A stretch of DNA of 64,000 bases, taken from positions 248,001-312,000 of the forward strand of contig CAJTDE010000001.1 in the NCBI GenBank assembly GCA_910574835.1, given 5' to 3'. Shown here piece by piece: positions 1 through 8,216 of the stretch. A model generated the notes under the pieces. The model did not search any database, was not told the DNA's origin, and worked only from the letters and a program-made list of their open reading frames with translations. Made by a program: the position numbers and the translations under genes. This DNA comes from Clostridia bacterium (GTDB taxonomy: Bacteria; Bacillota; Clostridia; Lachnospirales; Lachnospiraceae). Position 1 is the stretch's first letter, and each line of letters opens with the position of its first letter.

Positions 1-7
1 ATATGAG

Positions 8-56
8 GTCTATAAGTATAAACTTAATATAAATGAAAGGTTTATAATAATAAACC
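8..56. promoter_or_regulatory. Operator-like dyads ahead of the BlaI/M56 pair
   Basis: Two dyads precede the first BlaI-type gene. The one at 39-56 has perfect 7-bp arms (GGTTTAT / ATAAACC) around four bases. The one at 8-23 is an imperfect dyad containing TATAAGTATAAA, a core also found in the promoter of the second M56 gene near 8150. A TATAAT at 43-48 could be a -10 box lying inside the dyad. BlaI-type repressors are known to bind such dyads in their own promoters, so autoregulation is inferred. Confidence 0.5.
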
Positions 57-108
57 TAAGCGGATAAAGAATACCTGATAAACATTTACCGCAAAGGAGG
101 TTATACTT

Positions 109-489
109 ATGGATTATCATATCAACGAGAGCGAATACCGTCTCATGGATATTCTTTGGGATGTGCAGCCTATTAACTCAATGGAACTGGTGGGCCTGTG
201 CGGGGAGAGGCTTGGGTGGAAAAAGTCCACCACCTACACCGTTTTGCGGAATCTGGGACAAAAGCAGATACTGCAGAATGAAAATGCGGTGGTGCAGGCT
301 CTTGTATCCCGGGGAGAGATCCAGAGACAGGAAAGCAGGGATTTTTTGAAGAAAAAATTCCGCGGAAGCCTGCCTGCTTTTATTGCAGCCTTTCTACAGG
401 AGGAAAAGCTGACAAAAAAAGAGGCGGAAGAGCTTCAGGAACTGATTAACCAGGCGTCAGAGGGCCATGACAGCCAAACGGAGCGGTAG
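109..489 (+). CDS. BlaI/MecI/CopY-family transcriptional repressor
   Basis: A 126-residue winged-helix protein of the penicillinase-repressor family. The N-terminal half (about residues 5-75) has the family pattern: LMDILWDVQPINSMEL followed by the recognition-helix segment KKSTTYTVLRNL. The C-terminal half (FRGSLPAFIAAFLQEEKLTKKEAEEL) matches the dimerisation segment. The start is set by AAAGGAGG at 93-100. The gene lies 21 bp ahead of an M56 peptidase, the usual partner that inactivates such repressors after an extracellular signal. Dyads at 8-56 are its likely autoregulatory sites. The ligand is unknown, and nothing here shows a role in beta-lactam resistance. Confidence 0.9.
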   Translation: MDYHINESEYRLMDILWDVQPINSMELVGLCGERLGWKKSTTYTVLRNLGQKQILQNENAVVQALVSRGEIQRQESRDFLKKKFRGSLPAFIAAFLQEEKLTKKEAEELQELINQASEGHDSQTER

Positions 490-510
490 AAACGCCGAAA
501 GGAGGAGACT

Positions 511-2631
511 ATGATTCTGTTTTTCAATCAATTACTGCAAAATAGCCTGACAGCGGTTATTTTGATTCTTGCGGTTCTCCTGTTTCGAAAGCTCACAGGC
601 GACCTGTCCAAATTATATGTTCACATTTTATGGATCATAACCATGCTGGTACTGGTGCTTCCTCCCATTCCATCAGGCTCTCTGCAGACAGCACGCAGCC
701 TGCTTCCGAAAACGGAATTTGGAGTTTCCGGAAAGCATTCCGGCGCAGCACAGGAAACGGAAACAGGAATCCTTGCAGGAGCAGAAGTACAAAATATATC
801 TGCAGAAATGCCGAAGAACAGTGAAACGGGGGCTTTGGGAGCAACCCCGGAAGAACGGCTTTACCGGGGAGAGGGAAGCCAGACGCCGTCCGGTCTCTTT
901 AACCTCAGTATTGCAGAGATATTTTTCGCTTTATGGGGACTGGGAGCAATCACATTGGCAATCATTATGTTAACAGAGTGGCTGCGCCTGAAGAAAAAAG
1001 TGAAATCCGCCGTCCGTATTCGAAGGGACGTGTGGAGCACGGCACAAATATCCACCCCATTTGTCATGCCGGGACTGCCCTCCAAAATCTATATTCCTCA
1101 GGGACTGGATAAGGAAGTGGATCAGCTGGAAGACATTTTAAAGCATGAGCGCAGACACATCCGCAACCGGGACCCCTGGATCAAATGCTTTACCGCCCTG
1201 GTATTGCTTCTGCACTGGTTCAACCCCTTTGTCTGGCTTGCCTACCGCTTAATGAACCGCGATATGGAAATGTACTGCGACGAATGTGTTCTTCGCGGCA
1301 AAGGCATAGAAGAAAAAAAGCACTATGCCCAAACGCTCCTGAATTATGCCTGTAAAAGCAGCGGTTTTTCTCCTGCCATTTATTTCGGAGAGAGCAATAC
1401 AAAAAAGAGAATTTGGCACATACTCAATACAAAGCGTCCCCGCGCAGCAGTAAGCCTTTTCCTTCTTCTGATGATCAGCGGGTGCGGCATGTCCTTTCTG
1501 GCTGCGGGAGAAACAGAACCGGAAAAAGCAGTCGTGGATATGACAAAGGATGTACTTCTGACCGAAACATTATCTGACACAGATACGGCAGACGGGAATA
1601 GAAACCACGCGGAGTCCGGGGAGGAAGAAAAGCACTGGTCAGAAAAACGCATAGTAAACTCCGTCCGGAAAGATGTGGAATCCGGCTTAGATAAAAACGA
1701 AATGAATATAATGGGGGAGACAGAGCATTTTACCCTCTACGGCATCCGTGAGGGGGAGGAAATGGCAGTCCAAACGCCGGACGGCCTGGTATATGCCGAA
1801 GTCCCGCTTATCTCCAACTATGAGGTAGAGCCGCAGATCATGGAGCAGGATTTTGACGGCGACGGCAGAGAAGAGCTTGCCGTTATCACCTATGTGCTCC
1901 ACGGGACCGGAATGTCCATACGCTCCCTCTTTATGGCAGACAAGGATGCAGCCGGCACATGGAATATCTATCACCTGCCGGAAGAAGATTATATACAGGA
2001 ATTAACATCACACTTTACGACACAATACACAGAAGAAGGCGTAAAGCTGATATTCAACGGAGCGCCCGCCGGCGCTGCGGAACAGGTAGAGCAGGAACAA
2101 TTGGACAATGAATACGCCTACTACGCCGGATCTCAGATAAACTTCCGTTTCACGGAGGAAAAAATATATCTCCGGGCAGATTTAGTCGGCTATTCCAACA
2201 TCAATCAAGCCGGCAGCTACACAGGCCATCAGTTGGAAGCTAATTTATACTACCTGGGAGAAGGAAAATGGCAATTCTTAACAGTAAACTACGCAGACGC
2301 AGGCATCACGGAGCTGATTGAGTACGCGGTCCCCCGATATATCGCAGGTAATACAAGCGAGGTCAACGAACGCTATACCGCTCCCGGCACGCAGCTATCC
2401 GACTTCGGAGAGCCGCAGGAGATAACAATCCGCTCCATCATCTACCCGCCCGAAGAGCTGGCAGGCGGCGAGACCGAAGCCTATGTAACCATCCGCCGCG
2501 CCGGAGAAGACGCTCTGGACTACCTACACGTTCCCCTGAAAAGAGTACAGACGGAAAACGAAGAATCAGGCTGGGGAATTGCAGACAGATTCGGATGGCG
2601 GATAGCCGGCGAAATCTACATGGAACGATAG
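511..2631 (+). CDS. M56-family (BlaR1-like) membrane metallopeptidase with large C-terminal domain
   Basis: A 706-residue integral membrane protease and sensor. Hydrophobic segments lie near residues 5-25, 35-55 and 130-160, with another just after the zinc motif. The HExxH motif is at H212-H216 (HERRH). A further membrane segment near residues 305-325 contains a lipobox-like SGCG. The remaining ~380 residues should be outside the cell and include an FG-GAP-like DFDGDGREELAVITY. I see no serine penicillin-binding domain like that of true BlaR1, so the signal is probably not a beta-lactam. It is co-transcribed with the repressor at 109-489; the start has GAAAGGAGGA just upstream. Proteolysis leading to loss of repression is the family mechanism and is inferred here. 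Confidence 0.85.
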   Translation: MILFFNQLLQNSLTAVILILAVLLFRKLTGDLSKLYVHILWIITMLVLVLPPIPSGSLQTARSLLPKTEFGVSGKHSGAAQETETGILAGAEVQNISAEMPKNSETGALGATPEERLYRGEGSQTPSGLFNLSIAEIFFALWGLGAITLAIIMLTEWLRLKKKVKSAVRIRRDVWSTAQISTPFVMPGLPSKIYIPQGLDKEVDQLEDILKHERRHIRNRDPWIKCFTALVLLLHWFNPFVWLAYRLMNRDMEMYCDECVLRGKGIEEKKHYAQTLLNYACKSSGFSPAIYFGESNTKKRIWHILNTKRPRAAVSLFLLLMISGCGMSFLAAGETEPEKAVVDMTKDVLLTETLSDTDTADGNRNHAESGEEEKHWSEKRIVNSVRKDVESGLDKNEMNIMGETEHFTLYGIREGEEMAVQTPDGLVYAEVPLISNYEVEPQIMEQDFDGDGREELAVITYVLHGTGMSIRSLFMADKDAAGTWNIYHLPEEDYIQELTSHFTTQYTEEGVKLIFNGAPAGAAEQVEQEQLDNEYAYYAGSQINFRFTEEKIYLRADLVGYSNINQAGSYTGHQLEANLYYLGEGKWQFLTVNYADAGITELIEYAVPRYIAGNTSEVNERYTAPGTQLSDFGEPQEITIRSIIYPPEELAGGETEAYVTIRRAGEDALDYLHVPLKRVQTENEESGWGIADRFGWRIAGEIYMER

Positions 2632-2641
2632 TTCTGACTCA

Positions 2642-2710
2642 ATATCCGGTGTCCGGCTTTTCGCGGCAGGAGCAGACTTCTGTAACGCGAAACGTCCGAA
2701 CACCGGATAT
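2642..2710. terminator. Long imperfect inverted repeat between convergent genes
   Basis: Arms ATATCCGGTGT (2642-2652) and ACACCGGATAT (2700-2710) match perfectly. Pairing continues inward through CCGG and TTTCGCG, giving a stem of about 24 bp around a ~20-nt loop. It sits between the end of the M56 gene and the convergent hydantoinase gene, so it probably ends transcription from one or both sides. No long T run follows either arm, so factor-independent termination is not certain. Confidence 0.55.
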
Positions 2711-2755
2711 GGAAATTCCTGCGCCACCGGGCTGCCGTCCGTCCAATCAAAAACT

Positions 2756-4309
2756 TTATTTCAAATCCCCCGCCGCCTTCACCTTCACCCGATTCGTGTT
2801 CCCGGGATAATACTGCAGCGGCACATCCTCCACATCAATAATCTCAACCGTCTCCCGGACAGCCCCGGCCTCCACAGCCAATTCAACCGCTTCCGCCTTA
2901 GCATCCTCAAGAGCCTTCTCCCGAGGCAGAACCAGATAATCTACCAGCTTGTCATAATTCCCCGAAACCTTCGAAATAGCCGATCCGATCGCATTCGCCA
3001 CACCTCCGGCCTCCGGCTTCACAACCGTTTTGGCACCTGAGATCTTCTCCGGCAGAATCACAGACCCGCCCCCAACAAGAATCAGATCCACATCCTCACT
3101 GGAAACCTTCATAGCATCAATACTATCCTCAATCAGTTCCGTAACAGCGTCCAAAGCCTTCCTGGAAAAATCTTCGCTCAAATGAGCAACCTTCGTCTTA
3201 TCTCCAAGCTCCGCAAGCCCCAACCGAACTGCAATATCCGTAGCCGTGCAGACATCACCGCCGAACACAAGCGCCTTCTCCGTAATCTGATACCCGACCG
3301 AATCCGGCCCCACAGTAACCTGTCCGTTCTTATGCTCCCGCACAATCGAGCCGCCGCCCAGACCAATGGAAACCACATCCGGCATACGGAAATTCGTGCG
3401 CACGCCGCCAATGGTAACCGCAACGCCCGATTCCCTGGGAAATCCGTTCTGAATCACCCCGAGATCCGTAGTCGTTCCGCCTACATCCACCACAATCGCA
3501 TTCTTAAGCCGGCTCAGGTAGCAGGCGCCGCGAATCGAGTTTGTCGGCCCGCAGGCAATTGTCAGAATCGGATAACGTCTTGCATATTCCATTGTCATCA
3601 GCGTCCCGTCATTTTGAGAGAGGTAAATATCCACATTCGCAACACCCTCATCCGCAAAGCTTCTGGCAAAGCCTTCCGTAAAGGATTCCGCCACATGATA
3701 AAGAGTGGCATTTAAAATCGTAGCATTTTCACGCTCAATAAGCCCCATAGAACCGATTTCGCTGGAAATGGACACATGCACATCCTCTCCCATAACCTCC
3801 CTGCAAAGCTTAGCGGCCTCCAGCTCATGGTCATTGCGCACCGTGGAAAATACACAGGAAATGGCCACCGACTTTACGCCCTTTTCCTTAAGTCCAAGGA
3901 AAAAATTCTTGGCGGCTTCTTTGTCAAAGGGAGCCAGCTCTTTCCCGTCGTATTCAAAACCGCCCCCAACCATTGCAATATCCACAGCAATTGCTTTCAA
4001 ATCCTCCGCCCAATCCACCATAGGGGGAATACCAAGAGAGGCCGGCGCGCCGATACGCAGGATACCAATGGAGGCAAGTCCTTTGCGCTCCACAATGGCA
4101 TTGGTGCACTGGGTGGTTCCCAGCATTGCCTGCCGGATCTGAGAACGTTCAACGCCGGATTCCCGGAGCACGGCCCGAACCGCCGCCAGAATCCCGCCGT
4201 ATACATCCTTTGTCGTATGCTGCTTTACACTGGCAGCCACACGGAGATTTTCATCAATTAAAACAGCATCCGTGTTGGTGCCGCCTACGTCAATACCAAG
4301 TTTATACAT
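2756..4309 (-). CDS. Hydantoinase/oxoprolinase family protein (HyuA-like)
   Basis: A 517-residue protein of the ATP-dependent hydantoinase/oxoprolinase A family, in the short ~520-residue form. The N-terminal GIDVGGTNTDAVLID and the internal VVDVGGTTTDLGVI are the two phosphate-binding loops of the actin/ASKHA fold expected for this family. The start has AGGAGG at 4318-4323. The upstream gene on the same strand encodes a DUF917 protein, a pairing common in bacteria, and a PucR regulator lies beyond it. A ring-opening reaction on a cyclic imide or lactam such as a hydantoin is inferred from the family; the substrate is unknown. A 165-bp repeat element separates it from the DUF917 gene. Confidence 0.85.
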   Translation of the reverse strand: MYKLGIDVGGTNTDAVLIDENLRVAASVKQHTTKDVYGGILAAVRAVLRESGVERSQIRQAMLGTTQCTNAIVERKGLASIGILRIGAPASLGIPPMVDWAEDLKAIAVDIAMVGGGFEYDGKELAPFDKEAAKNFFLGLKEKGVKSVAISCVFSTVRNDHELEAAKLCREVMGEDVHVSISSEIGSMGLIERENATILNATLYHVAESFTEGFARSFADEGVANVDIYLSQNDGTLMTMEYARRYPILTIACGPTNSIRGACYLSRLKNAIVVDVGGTTTDLGVIQNGFPRESGVAVTIGGVRTNFRMPDVVSIGLGGGSIVREHKNGQVTVGPDSVGYQITEKALVFGGDVCTATDIAVRLGLAELGDKTKVAHLSEDFSRKALDAVTELIEDSIDAMKVSSEDVDLILVGGGSVILPEKISGAKTVVKPEAGGVANAIGSAISKVSGNYDKLVDYLVLPREKALEDAKAEAVELAVEAGAVRETVEIIDVEDVPLQYYPGNTNRVKVKAAGDLK

Positions 4310-4330
4310 TACACATTCCTCCTAATTGAA

Positions 4331-4495
4331 ATCGCTGCGCGATGGCACTAAAGGGTAAAGTCACTTCGGTGCACCTGTAATAAGAGAAACTTTCATTCGA
4401 AAGGGCACTCATAAAAGTTTCTCTCGTGCGCCTTTGCGACTTTACCGTCCAGCAGAAATTATTTTTCTAAACATTTGACATTTCTTAACTAGACT
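4331..4495 (-). repeat. Dispersed structured repeat R1, copy A
   Basis: This ~165-bp segment is nearly the same as 57636-57801, and its first ~35 bp recur at 40994-41028. It is highly structured. TCGCTGCGCGA (4332-4342) is self-complementary. GGTAAAGTC (4354-4362) pairs with GACTTTACC near its other end, and AGAGAAACTTT pairs with AAAGTTTCTCT in the centre. It begins about 10 bp upstream of the hydantoinase ribosome binding site and ends over the stop codon of the DUF917 gene. It could be a mobile palindromic element, a leader RNA or a processing site. Confidence 0.8.
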
Positions 4496-5574
4496 TTGCA
4501 GCGCTCCTCAAGCGGGATATAGTCCGTGTCAATGCCGAAATAACGGGGGCCTACAAGTTCAAGTCCCTCCGGCGTGCGCCAGAGCGGATAGCAGGGAAGC
4601 CCCACTACCATCACGCGTTTTCCATATTTCAAAGCGTCGGTGGGAACCGGCAGAAAAGTTTCCGTATCCACCAGACAAATAAGATCCGGCGTAGTGGCGA
4701 GGATTTGTCCCTCCACTGCGGCTGTCAGATTTTCATTTTGAAATTCTACATAGGCGGACTGGCCTTTGTAATCACCGATTCCATCCAGAAGAACCTTGCC
4801 AAAATTAAAACCGGCCCGAACCTCCCGAAGCACATCACAAATCTTGCCTTTAAAAAGCCGGAACCCCTGGGCGATACGTAAAAATGCTTCCTCCGGCGTG
4901 CAGTCAGAGGCTTCTTTCACCCGGCGAATGGCAGAACCTAAAACTTGGCTGCGGGTAACAATCCCCTTCACGGCATATTTTTTCATAAAGGCACCTTCCA
5001 TAGAAAAGAGAGACACGGACACCGAACCGCCGCAGGCCATCGTCACCGCCCGGGCCAGCTCCTCCGTCCATTTATTGGTAATGGTACGGAAAATACAGGA
5101 ATTTCCCTTTTCGTCCACCAGAGCCATAGGCGTAGCAGAGCCTCCCCCGATGGTAAAGGTCACCATCTGAAGCTCGGGAAACGCCCGTCCCATGCCGTCG
5201 CAGTCCACCAGAGGCAGCCCAAGCCGCGCCGCCGCCGCAATGGGAAGCATGGAATTAACGCCGCCGGCCTCGATGGGCATAAAGGCATAGACGGGTTTCC
5301 CGTAAAAGGTGGAAACCGTGTCATAAAGAGTCTGATATTCGCTCCCTCCGATGGCCTTCTCCGACAGAACCGTAGGGGCGCCCATCATGGCAATGGGAAC
5401 CACCAGGGCGTCATCCGGCACTTCCTCCGGATCGAGCAATGTAACAGGGCCGCACTCCTTTACGGCGCCGATGGCAACCAGCTTGCCCACATAGGGGTCG
5501 CCCCCTCCGCCGGCTCCAAGGAGCGCAGCGCCCAAAGCAATGTCTTCAATTTCAGCAATTCCAAGTTTTCGCAA
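4489..5574 (-). CDS. DUF917 domain-containing protein
   Basis: A 361-residue protein recognised as DUF917 from its N-terminal LGAGGGGDPYVGK, the following DDALVVPIAMMGAPTV and the MPIEAGGVNSMLPI block. DUF917 proteins are usually encoded beside hydantoinase/oxoprolinase subunits, as here, and are thought to act in the same degradative step; no reaction is established. The start is TTG at 5572-5574, preceded by GGGAGG seven bases upstream; no in-frame ATG is equally well placed. The stop codon lies inside the end of repeat R1, which may have supplied it. Confidence 0.82.
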   Translation of the reverse strand: MRKLGIAEIEDIALGAALLGAGGGGDPYVGKLVAIGAVKECGPVTLLDPEEVPDDALVVPIAMMGAPTVLSEKAIGGSEYQTLYDTVSTFYGKPVYAFMPIEAGGVNSMLPIAAAARLGLPLVDCDGMGRAFPELQMVTFTIGGGSATPMALVDEKGNSCIFRTITNKWTEELARAVTMACGGSVSVSLFSMEGAFMKKYAVKGIVTRSQVLGSAIRRVKEASDCTPEEAFLRIAQGFRLFKGKICDVLREVRAGFNFGKVLLDGIGDYKGQSAYVEFQNENLTAAVEGQILATTPDLICLVDTETFLPVPTDALKYGKRVMVVGLPCYPLWRTPEGLELVGPRYFGIDTDYIPLEERCKV

Positions 5575-5718
5575 AATAGAACCTCCCTATTAGTAATTCC
5601 ACAAAATATACATGGTGCATTCTTCTATGCACGGCACATATTCTGCTGACTGTAGTTTTATAACACACTTTAAAAATTATACTTCTGATACGTTACCACT
5701 ATAAAGTGAAAAAGGGAC

Positions 5719-5762
5719 AAAAAAACCGGCTTATCTTTGTCCAAAAGGACAAAGACAGCCGG
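5719..5762 (-). terminator. Rho-independent terminator of the PucR gene
   Basis: CCGGCTTATCTTTGTCC pairs with GGACAAAGACAGCCGG across an AAAA loop (5726-5762). In the minus direction the hairpin is followed by a run of seven T (5719-5725). It lies ten bases after the stop of the PucR-type gene and separates it from the DUF917/hydantoinase genes. Confidence 0.9.
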
Positions 5763-5772
5763 GAAAATCGAA

Positions 5773-7374
5773 TTATTTGGAAGCAGCCAGACGATTTAAA
5801 GCTGCGGCTCGATAAAGAGTGAACAGCTCCGGTGCCTTGTCAAGAGGATAGCCAAGAAGTTCCCGGATACGGTTCAGGCGGTATTTTACCGTATTTTTGT
5901 GGAGGAATAGAAGCTCGGCACAGGAGGAGACACTGCTTTTGCTGTCCAATAGATAGACCTCCAGGGTTTGGAGAAGCATATTGTCCTCATGCACATGTTT
6001 TAGGGCTGTAAGAGGTGACAGGGCGTTGGTCAGGGCAGCTTCGCTTTCGGCCAGAATCTTCTGACATTCAGACGCAAATTCCAATTCCTGCAGGGTATAA
6101 CAGCCAAGGCTTGGCCAGATCTGCAGAGCAGTTTCGATAACTTCCTGATGGAGCAGAAAGGTACGGCGCACATCTGAGGTACTGTTTAAGGGATAGCACC
6201 GGGTCAGGGATAAGGAAAAATCCAAAGCTTTCAAATGTTTCAAGAGATCCTGGGAGACAGACACCCGTTCGGGAGAGCGCTCGATCCAGTCCATAAATGC
6301 TGCGGCGTGGCCCTCATACAAATCGGCAACTACCGTATGGCAATAATGGGCAAGATGCTCTTGAATCAGAGGAAGACCCTCTCGGCGGAAGCGTTCCAAT
6401 TGATTTTCTTCGCAGCGCAGAATCCACATTTCATAAATATCAGCCACATTAATATGGAAGATATTTGCCAGCTGACGCATTTTGATGGGATCGTCCTGAA
6501 GAATGGCACGAATCAATTCGTGTGTGGCAGCCTCTTCGGATTTCCGGCCCCAGATATTGACACCCAAACGCACCACATCTGTTAGCTGAGTTAGAATCTC
6601 GCTGTCCGGCTGTATGCCCTCTCGAAGAACAAGGAGCTCCTGTGCGGAACCTGGGTCTGAGGAAATGGAGAAGCGGTAGAGGCGGCTGTCAGGAAAAATA
6701 TCACAGGCCATAGACTGCTGATCTGCCGGAAGCCCATTCAGTGATTCGATCCCTTTCTTAATAGCAGCTTCCTGATTACGGGGCCACGCAATGAGATATT
6801 GAATCTTTAAAGAACAGTCACAGAGGATCAGAGAAGCGGAAATCCGATCACTGAGCATTTTCAAAATGGTGCTTACGGAGCGCTGATGGGAGGGAAGCCT
6901 GGAGACACGCTCCAAAATCTCCGATACCAGAGACGTATTATGAGTCCGATCCCGATAGATGAGAGCCATTACATCGGAAATAGCCTCTCCATAGCGCAGA
7001 GTTACATCCCCCTCCGGCATAACAATCAGAACAAAATCCATTTCGTCGGCAAAGTCAATGAGCCGCTGATCCACTTTTTTCAGGTAAACGCCTACATAGT
7101 AGAGGATTAAGCCTACCTCGCCGCCTTCTGCCAGACGTTTCAAATTTACATACTGGCGTTCCACATCCTCCGTCATATTTAAAAATCCCGTAATGACGAT
7201 CTCACTGCCAAAATATTCTCCCTGGGGAAACACTTCGTCTACCAGAACGCCGGGATCCGTGGATTCCAGGACCGAGATAGAAGAGACAATCCTGGACAGG
7301 CCATTGTGTCCGGCAATGACCTTTGCCTGCCGCAGAGAAGGCAGCTTTAACAAATCTGCAACCGTTACGCTCAT
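5773..7374 (-). CDS. PucR-family transcriptional regulator
   Basis: A 533-residue regulator with an N-terminal PucR domain (MSVTVADLLKLPSLRQAKVIAG) and a C-terminal PucR-type helix-turn-helix (LFLHKNTVKYRLNRIRELLG). PucR proteins control purine, allantoin and related catabolic genes. The genes that follow on the same strand encode DUF917 and hydantoinase proteins, so control of cyclic-ureide or lactam degradation is a reasonable inference. The start at 7374 is chosen because GGAGGT lies at 7381-7386. A start 28 codons further upstream would overlap the VanZ-like gene and has no comparable site. Only four bases separate it from the VanZ-like gene, so the two are probably co-transcribed. Confidence 0.85.
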   Translation of the reverse strand: MSVTVADLLKLPSLRQAKVIAGHNGLSRIVSSISVLESTDPGVLVDEVFPQGEYFGSEIVITGFLNMTEDVERQYVNLKRLAEGGEVGLILYYVGVYLKKVDQRLIDFADEMDFVLIVMPEGDVTLRYGEAISDVMALIYRDRTHNTSLVSEILERVSRLPSHQRSVSTILKMLSDRISASLILCDCSLKIQYLIAWPRNQEAAIKKGIESLNGLPADQQSMACDIFPDSRLYRFSISSDPGSAQELLVLREGIQPDSEILTQLTDVVRLGVNIWGRKSEEAATHELIRAILQDDPIKMRQLANIFHINVADIYEMWILRCEENQLERFRREGLPLIQEHLAHYCHTVVADLYEGHAAAFMDWIERSPERVSVSQDLLKHLKALDFSLSLTRCYPLNSTSDVRRTFLLHQEVIETALQIWPSLGCYTLQELEFASECQKILAESEAALTNALSPLTALKHVHEDNMLLQTLEVYLLDSKSSVSSCAELLFLHKNTVKYRLNRIRELLGYPLDKAPELFTLYRAAALNRLAASK

Positions 7375-7378
7375 AGCT

Positions 7379-7900
7379 TCACCTCCGTACCCGTTTCCTT
7401 TTGGATTTTCGCTCCCGGAACACCGTAATTCGTCCGATAAAGCAGACAATTCGGACAAGAATGATACCGATTAAGATCCCGATACTGTCGATCATAACAT
7501 CCCGCTTGGAGGGTCCCCGCCCGGCCACAAAGGACTGGTGGTATTCATCCAGACAGGCGCAGGCCACACAGAAACCGCCGGCCAATATGGTCAAAGCAAT
7601 TCCCCGCAGTCCGTAGACATACAGGGGAAAAGACACACAGACCGCCAGCAGAAAATATTCCGTCACATGGGCGAGCTTGCGTACATAGGGATGCAGCATT
7701 TCCGTATAGAGATTAAGCTCCGCCGAACTCCATCCGGTTTCAAAGGATTCACAGATAATCTCCAGAAGCTTATGGGTAGCCCTCCAGCTTAAGTTCCCGG
7801 AGACCTCACCGGGCTGTGCGGAGAACTGGAAGATCACGTACAGCATAAACAGAGCCGGCAGGAAAGAAAAGGGTTTTAAAATGGGTTTTAAGTATCGCAT
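7379..7900 (-). CDS. VanZ-like family membrane protein
   Basis: A 173-residue protein with four to five hydrophobic segments and the VanZ signatures LAHVTEYF and DEYHQSFVAGRGPSKRDV, the latter followed by a small-residue helix. VanZ-like proteins are membrane proteins linked in some cases to glycopeptide (teicoplanin) tolerance; most have no known role. The ribosome binding site is weak (AGGA about ten bases upstream). It is immediately ahead of the PucR regulator with four bases between them. The C-terminus is rich in Arg and Lys. A second VanZ domain in this window is fused to a carboxypeptidase near 26-27 kb. Confidence 0.85.
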   Translation of the reverse strand: MRYLKPILKPFSFLPALFMLYVIFQFSAQPGEVSGNLSWRATHKLLEIICESFETGWSSAELNLYTEMLHPYVRKLAHVTEYFLLAVCVSFPLYVYGLRGIALTILAGGFCVACACLDEYHQSFVAGRGPSKRDVMIDSIGILIGIILVRIVCFIGRITVFRERKSKRKRVRR

Positions 7901-8120
7901 AGTCCAGGATTCCTATTCATCGTATCTTAATATTCTTGAGCGTCACCCGCTAAACGGAGCCGGATAGGGGAACCGTTCATGGTGACGGTGGCTTTTGGTT
8001 TACTGTGGGTAAGCATAGCACAAGTAGAGGGAAAAATCCATACCTTACCGGACGAAGTCCGCCTGCCCGATAGGGGCATGCATTACGGTGTACCCGTAGG
8101 GTATATCTTCTCAAATGGGC
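7901..8120. other. Intergenic region with dyads between divergent genes
   Basis: No coding potential is apparent. CGTCACC (7937-7943) pairs with GGTGACG (7980-7986), with ACGG/CCGT pairing inside it, and there is a small GGAC-GAA-GTCC hairpin near 8050. It contains the upstream regions of the divergent VanZ-like and M56 genes. I recognise no known riboswitch. Confidence 0.4.
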
Positions 8121-8164
8121 TTGACGATTGACGAGACAAAATGTATTATAAGTATAAAATACGA
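8121..8164 (+). promoter_or_regulatory. Promoter and operator-like site of the second M56 gene
   Basis: TTGACG (8121-8126), a 17-base spacer and TATTAT (8144-8149) form a good housekeeping promoter. The -10 box lies in AATGTATTATAAGTATAA (8140-8157), which shares TATAAGTATAAA with the dyad at 8-23. AATGTATTATAA and the trailing AAATACGA recur ahead of the secreted-protein gene at 10002-10035. A BlaI-type operator is inferred. Confidence 0.55.
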
Positions 8165-8216
8165 ATAGAAGGAGGCGTAAAAGATCGACCTGATACGAAG
8201 TAATCCGCTGCTTGTA

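Noticed and set aside
109-2631. Beta-lactam resistance operon
   Set aside because: Only the regulator and protease are present; no beta-lactamase or PBP2a gene follows and the sensor lacks a penicillin-binding domain.
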